Part shown: positions 1 through 8,570 of the stretch, piece after piece
Position numbering within the stretch: position 1 is the first letter of the stretch
Layout: each line of letters opens with the position of its first letter
Assembly: GCA_041920215.1 (NCBI GenBank)
Contig: JAYRSJ010000023.1
Coordinates: 9,344-73,343, forward strand
From: JAYRSJ01 sp041920215
GTDB lineage: Bacteria; Pseudomonadota; Gammaproteobacteria; Burkholderiales; Burkholderiaceae_C
Direction of reading: 5' to 3'
DNA length: 64,000 bases
Translations under genes and position numbers: made by a program
Notes under the pieces: generated by a model
Told to the model about the DNA's origin: nothing
The model's database searches: none
Seen by the model: only the letters and a program-made list of their open reading frames with translations

Positions 1-237
1 CAGCTGGTCGCCAGCAACTCGCTGGCCTCGACCCGGCACGCCCAGCGCCTGCAGCGCCGTGAGGGCCGCACCGAGCTGGTCGACGGTCCCTTCGCCGAAA
101 CCAAGGAAATGGTCGGCGGCTTCTTCCTGCTGCAGGGCGTGGACCGGGCGGAGGCGCTGGCGATTGCCGCGCGCTGCCCGGCGGCCGAATGGGCCACGGT
201 GGAGATACGCCAGGTGGGCCCCTGCCACGACGACTAG
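1..237 (+). CDS. YCII-related (DGPF) domain protein, 5' end missing
   Basis: The reading frame is open from base 1 and stops with TAG at 235-237, so this is the C-terminal 78 residues of a gene that begins outside the window. The visible part contains VDGPFAETKE followed by a GGFFLL strand and an acidic C-terminus, the signature of the YCII-related/DGPF fold. The same motif is present in the next gene, so the two are paralogues. These small proteins are commonly encoded beside ECF42 sigma factors, as here. Their biochemical role is unknown. Confidence 0.85.
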   Translation, partial: QLVASNSLASTRHAQRLQRREGRTELVDGPFAETKEMVGGFFLLQGVDRAEALAIAARCPAAEWATVEIRQVGPCHDD

Positions 238-348
238 GGTCGGATCAGGACAAACCCTGGTTTTGTCGAGGGCGGCCAGTGCCAGCCGTCGTGGCTCTGA
301 AGGCGCAAGCCGGCCTCAGGACCTTCCCCCACCGCTCAGGAGACCCCC

Positions 349-768
349 ATGCGATTCATGATCATCGTCCGCGCCACCGCCGACAGCGAAGCCGGCCTCA
401 TGCCCGCGCCCGACGACGGCCTGATGGCCGAGATGGCCAGTTTTCACGAGGAACTGGCGCGCGCCGGCGTGCTGCTGGACGCCAATGGCCTCAAGCCCAG
501 CCGCGCCGGCTGGCGCATACGCCACGAGGGCGGCCGCCAGCAGATCGTCGACGGCCCCTTTGCCGAAACCAAGGAACTGATCGCCGGCTACACGCTGATC
601 GCGGTGCGTTCGCGCGACGAGGCGCTGGCCTGGTCGCGCCGCTTCCCGGCCCCGTTCCGCGGCCAGGCCTGCGAGGTCGAGGTGCGCGAGCTCTACGAGC
701 TGGAAGATTTCGAGGACCCGGCCGTCGAGCGCTTTCGCGCGCTGCCGCCGACCGCCAGCCAGGCCTGA
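349..768 (+). CDS. YCII-related (DGPF) domain protein
   Basis: This is a 139-residue protein beginning MRFMIIVRAT, with the DGPFAETKE motif near residue 67 and a C-terminal ELYELEDF segment, typical of YciI-like DGPF proteins. It is a complete paralogue of the truncated gene upstream. The ATG at 349 follows a purine-rich CAGGAGACCCCC stretch that serves as ribosome binding site. It precedes a VOC protein (21 bp gap) and an ECF42 sigma gene, so the group is probably one transcription unit. Function is unknown; the family has an alpha-beta barrel related to muconolactone isomerase. Confidence 0.85.
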   Translation: MRFMIIVRATADSEAGLMPAPDDGLMAEMASFHEELARAGVLLDANGLKPSRAGWRIRHEGGRQQIVDGPFAETKELIAGYTLIAVRSRDEALAWSRRFPAPFRGQACEVEVRELYELEDFEDPAVERFRALPPTASQA

Positions 769-788
769 GCAGCCAGGAGAGCGACATC

Positions 789-1202
789 ATGCACAAGCAG
801 ATCTATGTCAACCTGCCCATCCAGGACATGGCCCGCTCGCGAGCCTTCTTCGAGGCCCTGGGCTATCGCTTCAACCCCGAGTTCAGCAACGAGCAGGGCG
901 CCTGCCTGGAGCTGGGCCCCAATCTCTACGCGATGCTGCTGGTGGAGGACTTCTTCAAGGGCTTCACCGCCAAGCCGGTGGTCGACGGCCGCGCCGCCAC
1001 CGAGGTGCTGGTCTGCCTGAGCTGCGAGAGCCGGGCCGAGGTGGACGCGCTGGTGGCCAAGGCGCTGGCGGCCGGTGGCAGCGTGCCGCGCACACCGCAG
1101 GACCATGGCTTTATGTACGCCCATGGCTTCGAGGATCTGGACGGCCATATCTGGGAGCTGGTGCACATGATCCAGACACCCGCGGGCGGCGCGGCCGCCT
1201 AG
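789..1202 (+). CDS. VOC family (glyoxalase-like) protein
   Basis: The product is 137 residues. It opens with MHKQIYVNLPIQDMARSRAFFEALGY, here cited only as the typical first strand-helix of the vicinal oxygen chelate fold, and ends with HGFEDLDGHIWELVHM, where the DGHIWE motif supplies a usual metal ligand. It probably acts as a dimer of beta-alpha-beta-beta-beta units. The substrate cannot be told from sequence. An AGGAGAGCG ribosome binding site precedes the ATG. It lies 12 bp before the sigma factor, so it is likely co-transcribed with it. Confidence 0.85.
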   Translation: MHKQIYVNLPIQDMARSRAFFEALGYRFNPEFSNEQGACLELGPNLYAMLLVEDFFKGFTAKPVVDGRAATEVLVCLSCESRAEVDALVAKALAAGGSVPRTPQDHGFMYAHGFEDLDGHIWELVHMIQTPAGGAAA

Positions 1203-1214
1203 GCGCTTCGCTGC

Positions 1215-2504
1215 ATGCCCATACCGGCCGAAATCGAGCGCGCCATCACCGCCACCTGGCGGCTGGAGGCGGCCAAGATCGTCGCCCATATCGCCCGCAT
1301 CACCCGCGATGTGGGCGTGGCCGAGGAGCTGGCCCAGGACTGCCTGCTGGCCGCGCTGCAGCGCTGGCCGCAGGAGGGCCTGCCCGACAAGCCGGCCGCC
1401 TGGCTGATGACGGCAGCCAAGCACCGCGCGCTGGACCATCTGCGTGCCGAGCAGCTGCATGCGCGCAAGCAGCAGGAGCTGGCCCAGGATCTGCGTACGC
1501 TGCAGGCCGATGTGGTGCCCGATCTGGTCGACGCGCTGGACGCGGCCCGCCGTGACGAGATCGGCGACGATCTGCTGCGTCTGATCTTCTGCGCCTGCCA
1601 TCCGCTGCTGCCGCGCGAGGCCCAGGTGGCGCTGACGCTGCGCCTGCTGGGCGGGCTCAGCACCGCCGAGATCGCCCGCGCCTTTCTCAGTAACGAGGCC
1701 ACGATCGCGCAGCGCATCGTGCGCGCCAAGCGCAGCCTCGCCGCCGCCCGCGTGCCCTTCGAGCTGCCCGAGGGCGCGGCGCGTGGCGAGCGCCTGGCGG
1801 CGGTGCTGGCGGTGGTCTACCTGATCTTCAACGAGGGCCATGCGGCCACCGCCGGCAGCGACTGGCTGCGCCCGGCCCTGTGCGAGGAAGCGCTGCGCCT
1901 GGCCCGTCTGCTCAGCGAGCTGCTGCCCGAGCAGGCCGAGGTGCTGGGCCTGCAGGCCTTGCTGGAGCTGCAGGCGGCGCGCCTGCCGGCACGGCTGGAC
2001 TCTGAGGGCCGGCCGGTGCTGCTGCTGGCCCAGGACCGCGGCCGCTGGGATGCGCTGCTGCTGCGCCGCGGCCTGGCCGCGCTGGCGCGCGCCGACGCGC
2101 TGGGGCCACGCGGGCCCTATGTGCTGCAGGCCGCGATCGCCGCCTGCCATGCGCGCGCGCGCCGCGCCGAGGACACCGACTGGGTGCAGATCGTGGCCCT
2201 GTACGACGCGCTGTACCAGGCCCAACCCTCGCCGGTGATCGCCCTCAACCGCGCGGTCGCGCTGGGCCAGGCCAGCGGCCCCGGCTACGGGCCCGCGGCG
2301 GCGCTGCAGGCGGTCGAGGCGCTGGTGGCGGGTGAACCGCTGCTGCAGGGCTATCCCTGGCTGGCGGCGGCCCGCGCCGAGCTGCTGCAGCGCCTGGGCC
2401 GGCGCGCGGAGGCGCGCGCCGAGTTCGAGCGCGCCGCCGGCCTCAGCCGCAATGAGCGCGATCGCGAGCTGCTGCTGGCACGCGCCCGGCAAGACCCGGC
2501 TTGA
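1215..2504 (+). CDS. ECF RNA polymerase sigma factor, ECF42-like, with C-terminal TPR-like extension
   Basis: The protein has 429 residues, more than twice the length of a minimal ECF sigma factor. Residues about 10-85 form sigma region 2 (AEELAQDCLLAAL, WLMTAAKHRALDHLR). Residues about 115-175 form region 4 (LTLRLLGGLSTAEIARAF). The remaining roughly 240 residues are helical and rich in Ala and Leu, as in the tetratricopeptide-like tail of ECF42 sigma factors, and include the family signature YLIFNEGH. ECF42 genes characteristically neighbour DGPF/YCII genes, which is the case here. No anti-sigma factor is seen, consistent with control through the tail. Confidence 0.9.
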   Translation: MPIPAEIERAITATWRLEAAKIVAHIARITRDVGVAEELAQDCLLAALQRWPQEGLPDKPAAWLMTAAKHRALDHLRAEQLHARKQQELAQDLRTLQADVVPDLVDALDAARRDEIGDDLLRLIFCACHPLLPREAQVALTLRLLGGLSTAEIARAFLSNEATIAQRIVRAKRSLAAARVPFELPEGAARGERLAAVLAVVYLIFNEGHAATAGSDWLRPALCEEALRLARLLSELLPEQAEVLGLQALLELQAARLPARLDSEGRPVLLLAQDRGRWDALLLRRGLAALARADALGPRGPYVLQAAIAACHARARRAEDTDWVQIVALYDALYQAQPSPVIALNRAVALGQASGPGYGPAAALQAVEALVAGEPLLQGYPWLAAARAELLQRLGRRAEARAEFERAAGLSRNERDRELLLARARQDPA

Positions 2505-4009
2505 TGGCAGGGCCGGCGTCCGCCCTACACTGGCCCCGGCATGGCATGGGGGGTCAAGTCTTGACAAGCAGGGGTAGCGTAGCGGCAGACGGCGGCGCAG
2601 CGCAGGGCCAGGCCCTCAGCCTGGCGGCCCTGCCGCTGCGCCGGCGTCTGCGCGGCCTGCTGCTGCAGCAGGCCCTGCAGCAGCGCGAGCGGCAGCAGGG
2701 GACTGCCCCCGAGGAGGCCGCGCTGCTGCCACAGGCCCTGGCGGCCAGCCCGCGCCCAGGCGAGCAGATGCTGGCCCGCGCCGAGGCGCTGGGCCAGCGG
2801 CTGGGCCTGGTGTCGGCCCTGGGCCGCTGGCGCGCCCGCCTGCCCTGGCTGGCCCTGGGCTGCGGCCTGCTGGTGGGTCTGCTGTGCCTGGGCCTGCTGC
2901 AGGTCGTGGTCGGCGGTGAGCGCCGGCTCAATGGCGTGGCCGCGCTGCTGGCCCTGCTGGGCCCGCATCTGATCAGCCTGCTGCTGTGGCTGGGCAGTCT
3001 GGTTTGGGGTGGTGGCGGTGGCGGCATGGCCGCCGCGGCGGCCGGCCTGCTGGCCCGCCTGCCGGGGCCGGCGGCGGCGCGCGCCAATGAGCGCCTGCTG
3101 CTGCAGGCCGGCCTGGCCCTGCTGCAGCGCCAGCCGCGGCTGGCGCCCTGGGCTTTGGGGGCGCTCAACCATGCGGTCTGGGCCGCGGCCCTGGGGCTGG
3201 CCAGTGCCGGCCTGTGGTTCAGCTTTGCCTTTCGCGCCTACGAGCTGCGCTGGGAAAGCACCCTGCTTGATGCCGAATTCTTCGCTGCGCTGGTGGGCGT
3301 CCTGGGCTGGCTGCCGGCCCGGCTGGGCTTTGCCCTGCCCGATCTGCAGGCGGCGGCCGACCACCGGGGCTGGGCGCTGTGGCTGCTGGGCTGCACCCTG
3401 GTCTGGGGCCTGGGGCTGCGCCTGCTGCTGCTGGCCGTCAGCCTGGCGCGGTCGCTGCAGCTGGCGGCACGCCTGGCGCTGGACGGCAGCGATCCGGCGC
3501 TGCGCGCCGGCCTGGCCCGGCTGGCGGCGCTGGCAGCAAGCAGCCGGGTCATCGATGCCGAACGGCGGCCCGCGCCGGTGCCGCCGCCGCCGCTTGATCT
3601 GCCACCGTTCCACGGCCTGGCCCTGCTGGGCCATGAGCTGCCGCCGGCGCTGGACTGGCCGCCGCCCGGCTTCGCGGGGCTGGGCGGTCTGGCCCGGCAC
3701 CGCGTCAGCGGCACGGCAGCCGAGCGCCAGGCCCTGCTGGCCAGCCTGCAGGACGCGCCGCCGGCGCGTTTGCTGATCGTCTGCCATGGCCCCGCCAGCC
3801 CCGACCGGGGCAGCGAGCGCCTGCTGCGCGCCGCGCTGCAACGCTGCGGCCATGGCGCCATGTTGCTGGTCGGCGGCGGCACGCCGGCGGCGCTGGCGCG
3901 CTGGCAGGACTGGGCGCGGCAGGTGGCCCTGCCGCTGCAGGCGGTGTTCGTCGCCGAGGCGCCGGCCTTGGCCTGGCTGCAGCGGCCCGAGGGCGGCGAC
4001 CATGGCTGA
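2504..4009 (+). CDS. DUF2868 family integral membrane protein
   Basis: The product is about 501 residues if the ATG at 2504 (TGATG overlap with the sigma factor stop) is used. Another ATG at 2546 and a TTG at 2561 are possible, and the region 2510-2560 looks partly non-coding, so the start is uncertain. Hydrophobic segments lie near residues 115-170, 225-250 and 290-315. The C-terminal third is soluble and contains LLIVCHGPASPDRG. It overlaps by 8 bp the gene for a DUF3482 GTPase, the usual partner of DUF2868. The pair is widespread in Burkholderiales and uncharacterised. Confidence 0.75.
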   Translation: MAGPASALHWPRHGMGGQVLTSRGSVAADGGAAQGQALSLAALPLRRRLRGLLLQQALQQRERQQGTAPEEAALLPQALAASPRPGEQMLARAEALGQRLGLVSALGRWRARLPWLALGCGLLVGLLCLGLLQVVVGGERRLNGVAALLALLGPHLISLLLWLGSLVWGGGGGGMAAAAAGLLARLPGPAAARANERLLLQAGLALLQRQPRLAPWALGALNHAVWAAALGLASAGLWFSFAFRAYELRWESTLLDAEFFAALVGVLGWLPARLGFALPDLQAAADHRGWALWLLGCTLVWGLGLRLLLLAVSLARSLQLAARLALDGSDPALRAGLARLAALAASSRVIDAERRPAPVPPPPLDLPPFHGLALLGHELPPALDWPPPGFAGLGGLARHRVSGTAAERQALLASLQDAPPARLLIVCHGPASPDRGSERLLRAALQRCGHGAMLLVGGGTPAALARWQDWARQVALPLQAVFVAEAPALAWLQRPEGGDHG

Positions 4010-5405
4010 GCCGCAGCCGCTGAGCCTGGCGGTGGTGGGCCACACCAATGCCGGCAAGACCTCGCTGCTGCGCACGCTGAGCCGGCGCCGCGATTTCGGC
4101 CAGGTGGCCGACCGGCCGGGCACCACCCGTCATGTCGAGGCCCTGGCCATGCCGGGGCTGCAGCTGCTGGACACGCCGGGCCTGGAGGATGCGGTGGGCT
4201 TGCAGCAGCTGATGCTGGAGCAGCCGGCCATCGCCGGTCGGCCGCGCGGCGAGCGGGTGGCGGCCCTGCTGGCCAGCCCGGCAGCGGCTGGCGACTACGA
4301 ACAGGAGGCCAAGGTCCTGCGTGCGCTGCAGGCGGCCGATGCCGGCCTGCTGGTGATCGATGCGCGCGCCAGCCCGGCCCTGCCCAAGTACGCGGCCGAG
4401 CTGGAGCTGCTGGGTCTGTGCGGCCGTCCTTTGATGCCGGTGCTGAACTTTGTGCGCTCGCCCGACAGCCAGGAGGCGGCCTGGCAGGCCCTGCTGGCCA
4501 GCCACGGCCTGCACGCGCTGCTGCGCTTCGACGCGGTCGCCCCCTTCATCGGCGCCGAAACCCAGCTGCTGCGCGATCTGGGTACCCTGCTGCCGCAGCG
4601 GCGCGCGCTGCTGAAGCGCCTGGCCGGCGCGCGCGAGCACGAGCGCCGGCTGCGGCGCAGCGCCAGCCTGCGTCTGAGCGCCCCCGGCCTGCGGGCGCGG
4701 GCCGCGCGGCGCAGCGCGGCGGTCTCGGCCCAGGCGCTGGACGCGGCCGGCGCCCGCAGCGCCTTTGTGCGTGCCTTCCAGCTGCAGCTCAATGCCAGGC
4801 TGCAGCGCGAGCGGCTGCGCCTGCTGGACCTGCACGGCTTCGGCCCCGACACCGCCGAGGCGGCGGCCCTGCCCCAGCTGGCCGGTCGCTGGGAGGCCGA
4901 TCTTTTCAATCCCGAGCTGCTGAAGAAGGCCGGCCGCCAGTTCGGCCGCGGCGCCGCGGTGGGCGGAGCGCTGGGCCTGGCCGCCGACGTGGCGCTGGCC
5001 GGGCTGTCGCTGGGCACCGGCACCACGCTGGGTGCGGTCCTGGGCGGCATGGCCAGCCAGGGTCTGGGGCCGCTGGGCCGATGCCTGGCGCTCAAGCTGC
5101 GCGGCCAGCTGCAGCTGAGCCTGGAGGACGCGGCGCTGCTGCAGATTGCCGCGCAAGACCTGAGCCTGATGCTGGCGCTGGAGCAGCGCGGCCATGCGGC
5201 GCTGGAGGTGCTGCGGCTGAGCGCCGCGCCGGAGGCGTTCGAGGCGGGGGCGGCGCGGGCCCTGCTGGCGGCGCTTCAGCCGGCCCGCGCCCAGCCCGAA
5301 TGGGCGCAGGACGGGGGCGTGCCGGCCGCGGCGGTCGATGCGGTGCTGGAGCGCCTGCGGGCCTTGCTCGAGCCCGCTGCGGCGGGCGCGGGCCCGCGCG
5401 CCTAG
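4002..5405 (+). CDS. DUF3482 family Era-like GTPase
   Basis: This is a 467-residue protein with a P-loop at residues 13-21 (GHTNAGKTS), a switch region with GTTRH and a DTPG G3 motif, all of the TrmE-Era class of GTPases. The C-terminal half (DUF3482) holds a glycine-rich segment (GAALGLAADVALAGLSLGTG-like) that may insert in membrane. It is translationally coupled to the DUF2868 membrane protein through an 8-bp overlap, which suggests that the two form a membrane-associated GTPase complex. Its stop overlaps the convergent DUF2242 gene by 4 bp. No role has been assigned to the family that I can name. Confidence 0.85.
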   Translation: MAEPQPLSLAVVGHTNAGKTSLLRTLSRRRDFGQVADRPGTTRHVEALAMPGLQLLDTPGLEDAVGLQQLMLEQPAIAGRPRGERVAALLASPAAAGDYEQEAKVLRALQAADAGLLVIDARASPALPKYAAELELLGLCGRPLMPVLNFVRSPDSQEAAWQALLASHGLHALLRFDAVAPFIGAETQLLRDLGTLLPQRRALLKRLAGAREHERRLRRSASLRLSAPGLRARAARRSAAVSAQALDAAGARSAFVRAFQLQLNARLQRERLRLLDLHGFGPDTAEAAALPQLAGRWEADLFNPELLKKAGRQFGRGAAVGGALGLAADVALAGLSLGTGTTLGAVLGGMASQGLGPLGRCLALKLRGQLQLSLEDAALLQIAAQDLSLMLALEQRGHAALEVLRLSAAPEAFEAGAARALLAALQPARAQPEWAQDGGVPAAAVDAVLERLRALLEPAAAGAGPRA

Positions 5406-5989
5406 CCGCGCTCGTCGGCGGCGTGGTCGCGCAGCAGCTTCTGCATCAGCGCGAAAAAGCGGTCGTAGAAGTCGCCGGCCGGTATGGTCTCGGAGGCCAC
5501 CTTGACCAGGGACTCGTGGGTGGATGAGAGCGGCATCGAGATCGAGCCGATCGCGCTCAGGCCCACGCTGGTGGAGGTGCTGCTCTTCTTGACGGTGTAG
5601 CGGTCCTGCTGGGCCGAGACATAGGCGGTGGCCAGGCCGCCGCTGCGGCCGTCGGGCACGCAGACCACGGTGAAGGCCAGCTCCACATGCACCTCGCCCT
5701 CGGGCTGGAACCGCTTGCTTGCCTTGACCAGCCCGGCCTCGGCCTGGGCGATCACATAGCCCTGGCTCAGCAGCGCCCGGCGGGCCGCCTCGCAGGTGCG
5801 CTCGACATCGGCATCGAAGAGGCGCGAGAAGGTTTCGTCGGCCTGGAAGCGCTCGTTGAGGTAGACGGGTCTGGGCTTGCTGCCGCTGCTCTTGAGCGGC
5901 AGGCCGCAGCCGCTGATCAGGAGCGCCGCGGCGGCGGCGGACAGCGTGCGCGCCAGCGCGGCGGCATTGCGTGGGCCTTGTGGATGCAT
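5402..5989 (-). CDS. DUF2242 family lipoprotein
   Basis: The protein is 195 residues from the ATG at 5989. It has a short charged start, a hydrophobic stretch and a lipobox LISGC with the lipidated Cys at residue 28, followed by GLPLKSSG, so it should be an exported lipoprotein. The mature part contains repeated beta-rich segments (TVKKSSTSTSVGLSAIGSI) and a helical C-terminus (DFYDRFFALMQKLL), matching DUF2242. An in-frame ATG 24 codons upstream exists but would put an unlikely leader before the lipobox. The function of the family is unknown. Confidence 0.8.
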   Translation of the reverse strand: MHPQGPRNAAALARTLSAAAAALLISGCGLPLKSSGSKPRPVYLNERFQADETFSRLFDADVERTCEAARRALLSQGYVIAQAEAGLVKASKRFQPEGEVHVELAFTVVCVPDGRSGGLATAYVSAQQDRYTVKKSSTSTSVGLSAIGSISMPLSSTHESLVKVASETIPAGDFYDRFFALMQKLLRDHAADERG

Positions 5990-6253
5990 CGTGATCAGGG
6001 GCGGGCGATTGCGTACAGGCCCCGGGGCGGGGCTGAGGCTTGCATTATCGACCGAGCCCATGGGCGGTCCGCTGGCCGCTGCTGCGCCGCCGCCGCCGCT
6101 GGCGTATTTTTTCCTGCCCCCGCCCGGGTCCCGATGGTTTTGCCCGCTGTTTCCGGGGCCGGCTGCGGCGCCGGCCGCAGGTATGCTGCCGGCAGCCGGC
6201 GACGAGCGCAGCCATGGTGGGAATGCCTATTTCAGGGAAGTCGGAACTAGCGC

Positions 6254-6300
6254 CATTTCGGCAAGGCGAAATGCGGCAGGTAAGGATGCCTTACTTCGCC
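6254..6300. promoter_or_regulatory. Nested inverted repeats upstream of the YeeE/YedE operon
   Basis: Two palindromes lie side by side: CATTTCG/CGAAATG (6254-6260 and 6267-6273) and GTAAGG-ATG-CCTTAC (6280-6294). In addition GGCGAA (6265-6270) and TTCGCC (6295-6300) are complementary and bracket the second one. They sit 69-115 bp before the ATG at 6369, a sensible place for a repressor operator or a transcript hairpin. The binding protein is unknown. The remainder of the 379-bp gap 5990-6368 shows nothing clear. Confidence 0.45.
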
Positions 6301-6368
6301 CCATCCTTGTCATCGCTGCGCGGTGCTGGCGCCATGAATACGCGTCTTCTACAAACGGGGTTGAAAGA

Positions 6369-6854
6369 ATGGACGGATTGACGGTGGCGGCCTTGTTTCC
6401 GCTGGGTTGGAGTCATTACCTGGCGGGCGGCCTGCTGATAGGCGGCGGCGTGGCGCTGGCCTATCTGCTCAGCGGTCGGGTGGCGGGCATGAGCACGGTG
6501 TTCTCGTCCAGCTGGTCCTGGCTGCTGCCGCGCCTGGCCTTCTTCCAGCAGCCACGGCTGCTGCAGAGCCGGCTCTGGCGCCTGACTTTCGCGCTGGGCC
6601 TGGTGCTGGGGGCCTGGCTCTGGTGGCGCTGGCTGGGGCCCGAGCAGCCGCTCAGCACCGGTCTGCCGCTGTGGCAGCTGGGCCTGGGCGGTCTGCTGGT
6701 GGGCTATGGGGCGCGCCTGTCCAATGGCTGCACCTCGGGCCACGGCATCTGCGGCCTGGCCTCGCTGCAGCTGCCCTCGCTGGCCGCGGTGCTGACCTTT
6801 ATGTTCAGCGGCTTCGTGACCGCCCATCTGGTGCTCGGTCTGGGAGGACGCTGA
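6369..6854 (+). CDS. YeeE/YedE family membrane protein, N-terminal half transporter
   Basis: The product is 161 residues with about four hydrophobic helices and the family signature SNGCTSGHGICG near residue 122, in which the Cys is the conserved thiol of YeeE/YedE (TsuA-like) proteins. Members of the family move thiosulfate or other sulfur species across the inner membrane, passing them between cysteines. Here the transporter is split in two genes; the second half follows after one base. The ATG at 6369 is preceded by TTGAAAGA, a weak ribosome binding site. Confidence 0.88.
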   Translation: MDGLTVAALFPLGWSHYLAGGLLIGGGVALAYLLSGRVAGMSTVFSSSWSWLLPRLAFFQQPRLLQSRLWRLTFALGLVLGAWLWWRWLGPEQPLSTGLPLWQLGLGGLLVGYGARLSNGCTSGHGICGLASLQLPSLAAVLTFMFSGFVTAHLVLGLGGR

Positions 6855-6855
6855 G

Positions 6856-7320
6856 ATGTGCGCGAACCATCGAGAGGCCGCCGGCGGCCTGGGCGCGCCG
6901 GGTCTGCTGGCGATGCTGGTCTGCGGCGCGCTGTTCGGCTTCGGCCTGGCCCTGTCCACCATGGTCTCGCCGGCGGTAGTGCTGAGCTTTCTGCGCTTCC
7001 AGGACTGGGGGCTGATGCTGGTGATGGGTGGCGCCATCGCGGTGGCGCTGCCGGTCTACCAGCTGGCGCCGCGCCTGCTAGGCCGGCCGCTGCTGGGCGG
7101 CGCCTTCGAGCGGCGCGAGTCACGGCTGGATCGCGACACCCTGCTGGGTGCGGCGATCTTCGGCATAGGCTGGGGGCTGTGTGGTGTCTGTCCGGGGCCG
7201 GCCATCGCAGGCCTGGGCACCGGCAACCGGGAGCTGCTGGTGGCGCTGGCGGGCATCGCGCTGGGTGCGCTGCTGCAGGGCTGGCAGGCGCAGCGCAAGA
7301 TGGCGAGGCTCGCACCGTAG
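6856..7320 (+). CDS. YeeE/YedE (DUF6691-like) membrane protein, C-terminal half transporter
   Basis: This 154-residue protein has about four hydrophobic segments and carries GLCGVCPGPA near residue 113, the second conserved cysteine motif of YeeE/YedE transporters. It starts one base after the preceding stop, so the two halves are made from one mRNA and presumably assemble into one channel for a sulfur compound. Split pairs of this type are common in proteobacteria and often neighbour sulfide-responsive repressors or rhodanese genes. None is adjacent here, so the substrate remains an inference. Confidence 0.87.
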   Translation: MCANHREAAGGLGAPGLLAMLVCGALFGFGLALSTMVSPAVVLSFLRFQDWGLMLVMGGAIAVALPVYQLAPRLLGRPLLGGAFERRESRLDRDTLLGAAIFGIGWGLCGVCPGPAIAGLGTGNRELLVALAGIALGALLQGWQAQRKMARLAP

Positions 7321-7421
7321 TGCGGCAAAGCGCGAATTCTTGTTTGCCAAGCCCGAGCCGAGCTGCAAGACTGTGCGACAGCATGCTCGCCCCTGCCCTG
7401 TCCTCCTGTTCGCAGTCCTCA

Positions 7422-8555
7422 ATGCGGCGCCGGCACTTGTTCGCGCTGACGGCGGCCTGGCTGTCGCTGGCTGCGGCAATCTGGCCGGCGCTGGCCCAGG
7501 CTGAGCCGGCGGGCGAGCTGCGCATAGGCGCTTCGGCGGCGCTGAGCGGGCCGGCCGGCGCGCTGGGCAGGCGCTACCACGCCGGCGCCCAGGCCTGGTT
7601 TGACCAGCTCAACAAGCACCACGGCGGCGTGCAGGGCGCCAAGCTGCTGGTGGAGCTGCGCGACGATGGCTACGAGCCCGAGCGCGCCGAGACCAATACC
7701 CGCGCCCTGCTGGGCGATCCGCGTGTGCTGGCCCTGTTCGGCTATGTGGGCACGCCCACCAGCCGGGTCGCCCTGCCCTATGTGCGGCGCAGCGGCATCG
7801 CCTATCTGGGCGCCTTCACTGGCGCCTCGATGCTGTGGGACGCGGCGGCGAATCCGAGCGTCTTCAATGTGCGGGCCAGCTATCTCGACGAGGGCCGGGT
7901 GCTGGCGCGGGCGATGCAGGCCAGCGGTGCGCGCAGCGTCAATGTGATGGTGCAGGCCGACCCCTTCGGCCGCGCCGGCCTGGAGGCGATGCGCGAGGCC
8001 CTGCAGGCCAGCGGTCTGCGCCTGCAGGCCACCGCCCTGGTCAGGCGCAACAGCACCGAGGTGGACGAGAGCGTCCATACCCTGGTGAGCCAGAACCCGG
8101 CCGATGCGATCTTCATGGTCAGCACCTATGAGACCTGCGCCGCCTTTGTGAGGCGCGCGCGGCAGGCGGGTTTCAAGGGGCGCTTCTACACCCTCTCGTT
8201 CGCCGGGCTGGAGCCGCTGCGGGCGGCGCTGGACGGTGATCTGCACGATCTGACCATCGCCCAGGCGGTGCCCGACCCCGAGGACCGTGCGCTGCCGGTG
8301 GTGGCGGCCTACCAGCGGGCGATGCTGGAGGCGGGTGACCGCCGCTTCGACAGCATCAGCCTGGAGGGCTATATCGCGGCCCGCGTGCTCAGCGAGGGCT
8401 TGCGCCGCGCCAAGCCGCCGCTCAGCCGCGCCAGCGTGCGCCTGGGCCTGGAGAGCCTGGGCGAGCTGGACCTGGGCGGCTTTGTGCTGCGCTACCGGCC
8501 GGGCCAGCACAAGGCCTCCAGCTATGTGGGCCTGCGCGGCGGAACCGGGCGCTGA
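7422..8555 (+). CDS. Periplasmic ligand-binding protein, Leu/Ile/Val-binding type (ABC substrate-binding)
   Basis: The protein has 377 residues from the ATG at 7422, giving a clean signal peptide (MRRRH, hydrophobic core, AQA cleavage site near residue 27). An upstream in-frame ATG at 7383 would spoil it. The mature part fits the Peripla_BP_6 fold: IGASAALSGPAGALG at the start, YVGTPTSR, and ADAIFMVSTYETCAAFVRRARQAG later. No ABC permease or ATPase is nearby. The convergent neighbour is a sensor diguanylate cyclase, so a role as a sensory binding protein rather than transport is possible. The ligand is unknown. Confidence 0.85.
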   Translation: MRRRHLFALTAAWLSLAAAIWPALAQAEPAGELRIGASAALSGPAGALGRRYHAGAQAWFDQLNKHHGGVQGAKLLVELRDDGYEPERAETNTRALLGDPRVLALFGYVGTPTSRVALPYVRRSGIAYLGAFTGASMLWDAAANPSVFNVRASYLDEGRVLARAMQASGARSVNVMVQADPFGRAGLEAMREALQASGLRLQATALVRRNSTEVDESVHTLVSQNPADAIFMVSTYETCAAFVRRARQAGFKGRFYTLSFAGLEPLRAALDGDLHDLTIAQAVPDPEDRALPVVAAYQRAMLEAGDRRFDSISLEGYIAARVLSEGLRRAKPPLSRASVRLGLESLGELDLGGFVLRYRPGQHKASSYVGLRGGTGR

Positions 8556-8570
8556 GACCGGGGCCGCGGA

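Noticed and set aside
693..2567. Long open frame on the minus strand opposite the sigma factor and VOC genes
   Set aside because: Gln/Ala/Gly-rich low-complexity translation with no domain; it is the antisense shadow of clear plus-strand genes in G+C-rich DNA.
2525..4126. Open frame of over 500 codons antisense to the DUF2868 gene
   Set aside because: Composition is Gln/Arg/Ala only, with no recognisable motif; the sense frame has membrane helices and a coupled partner.
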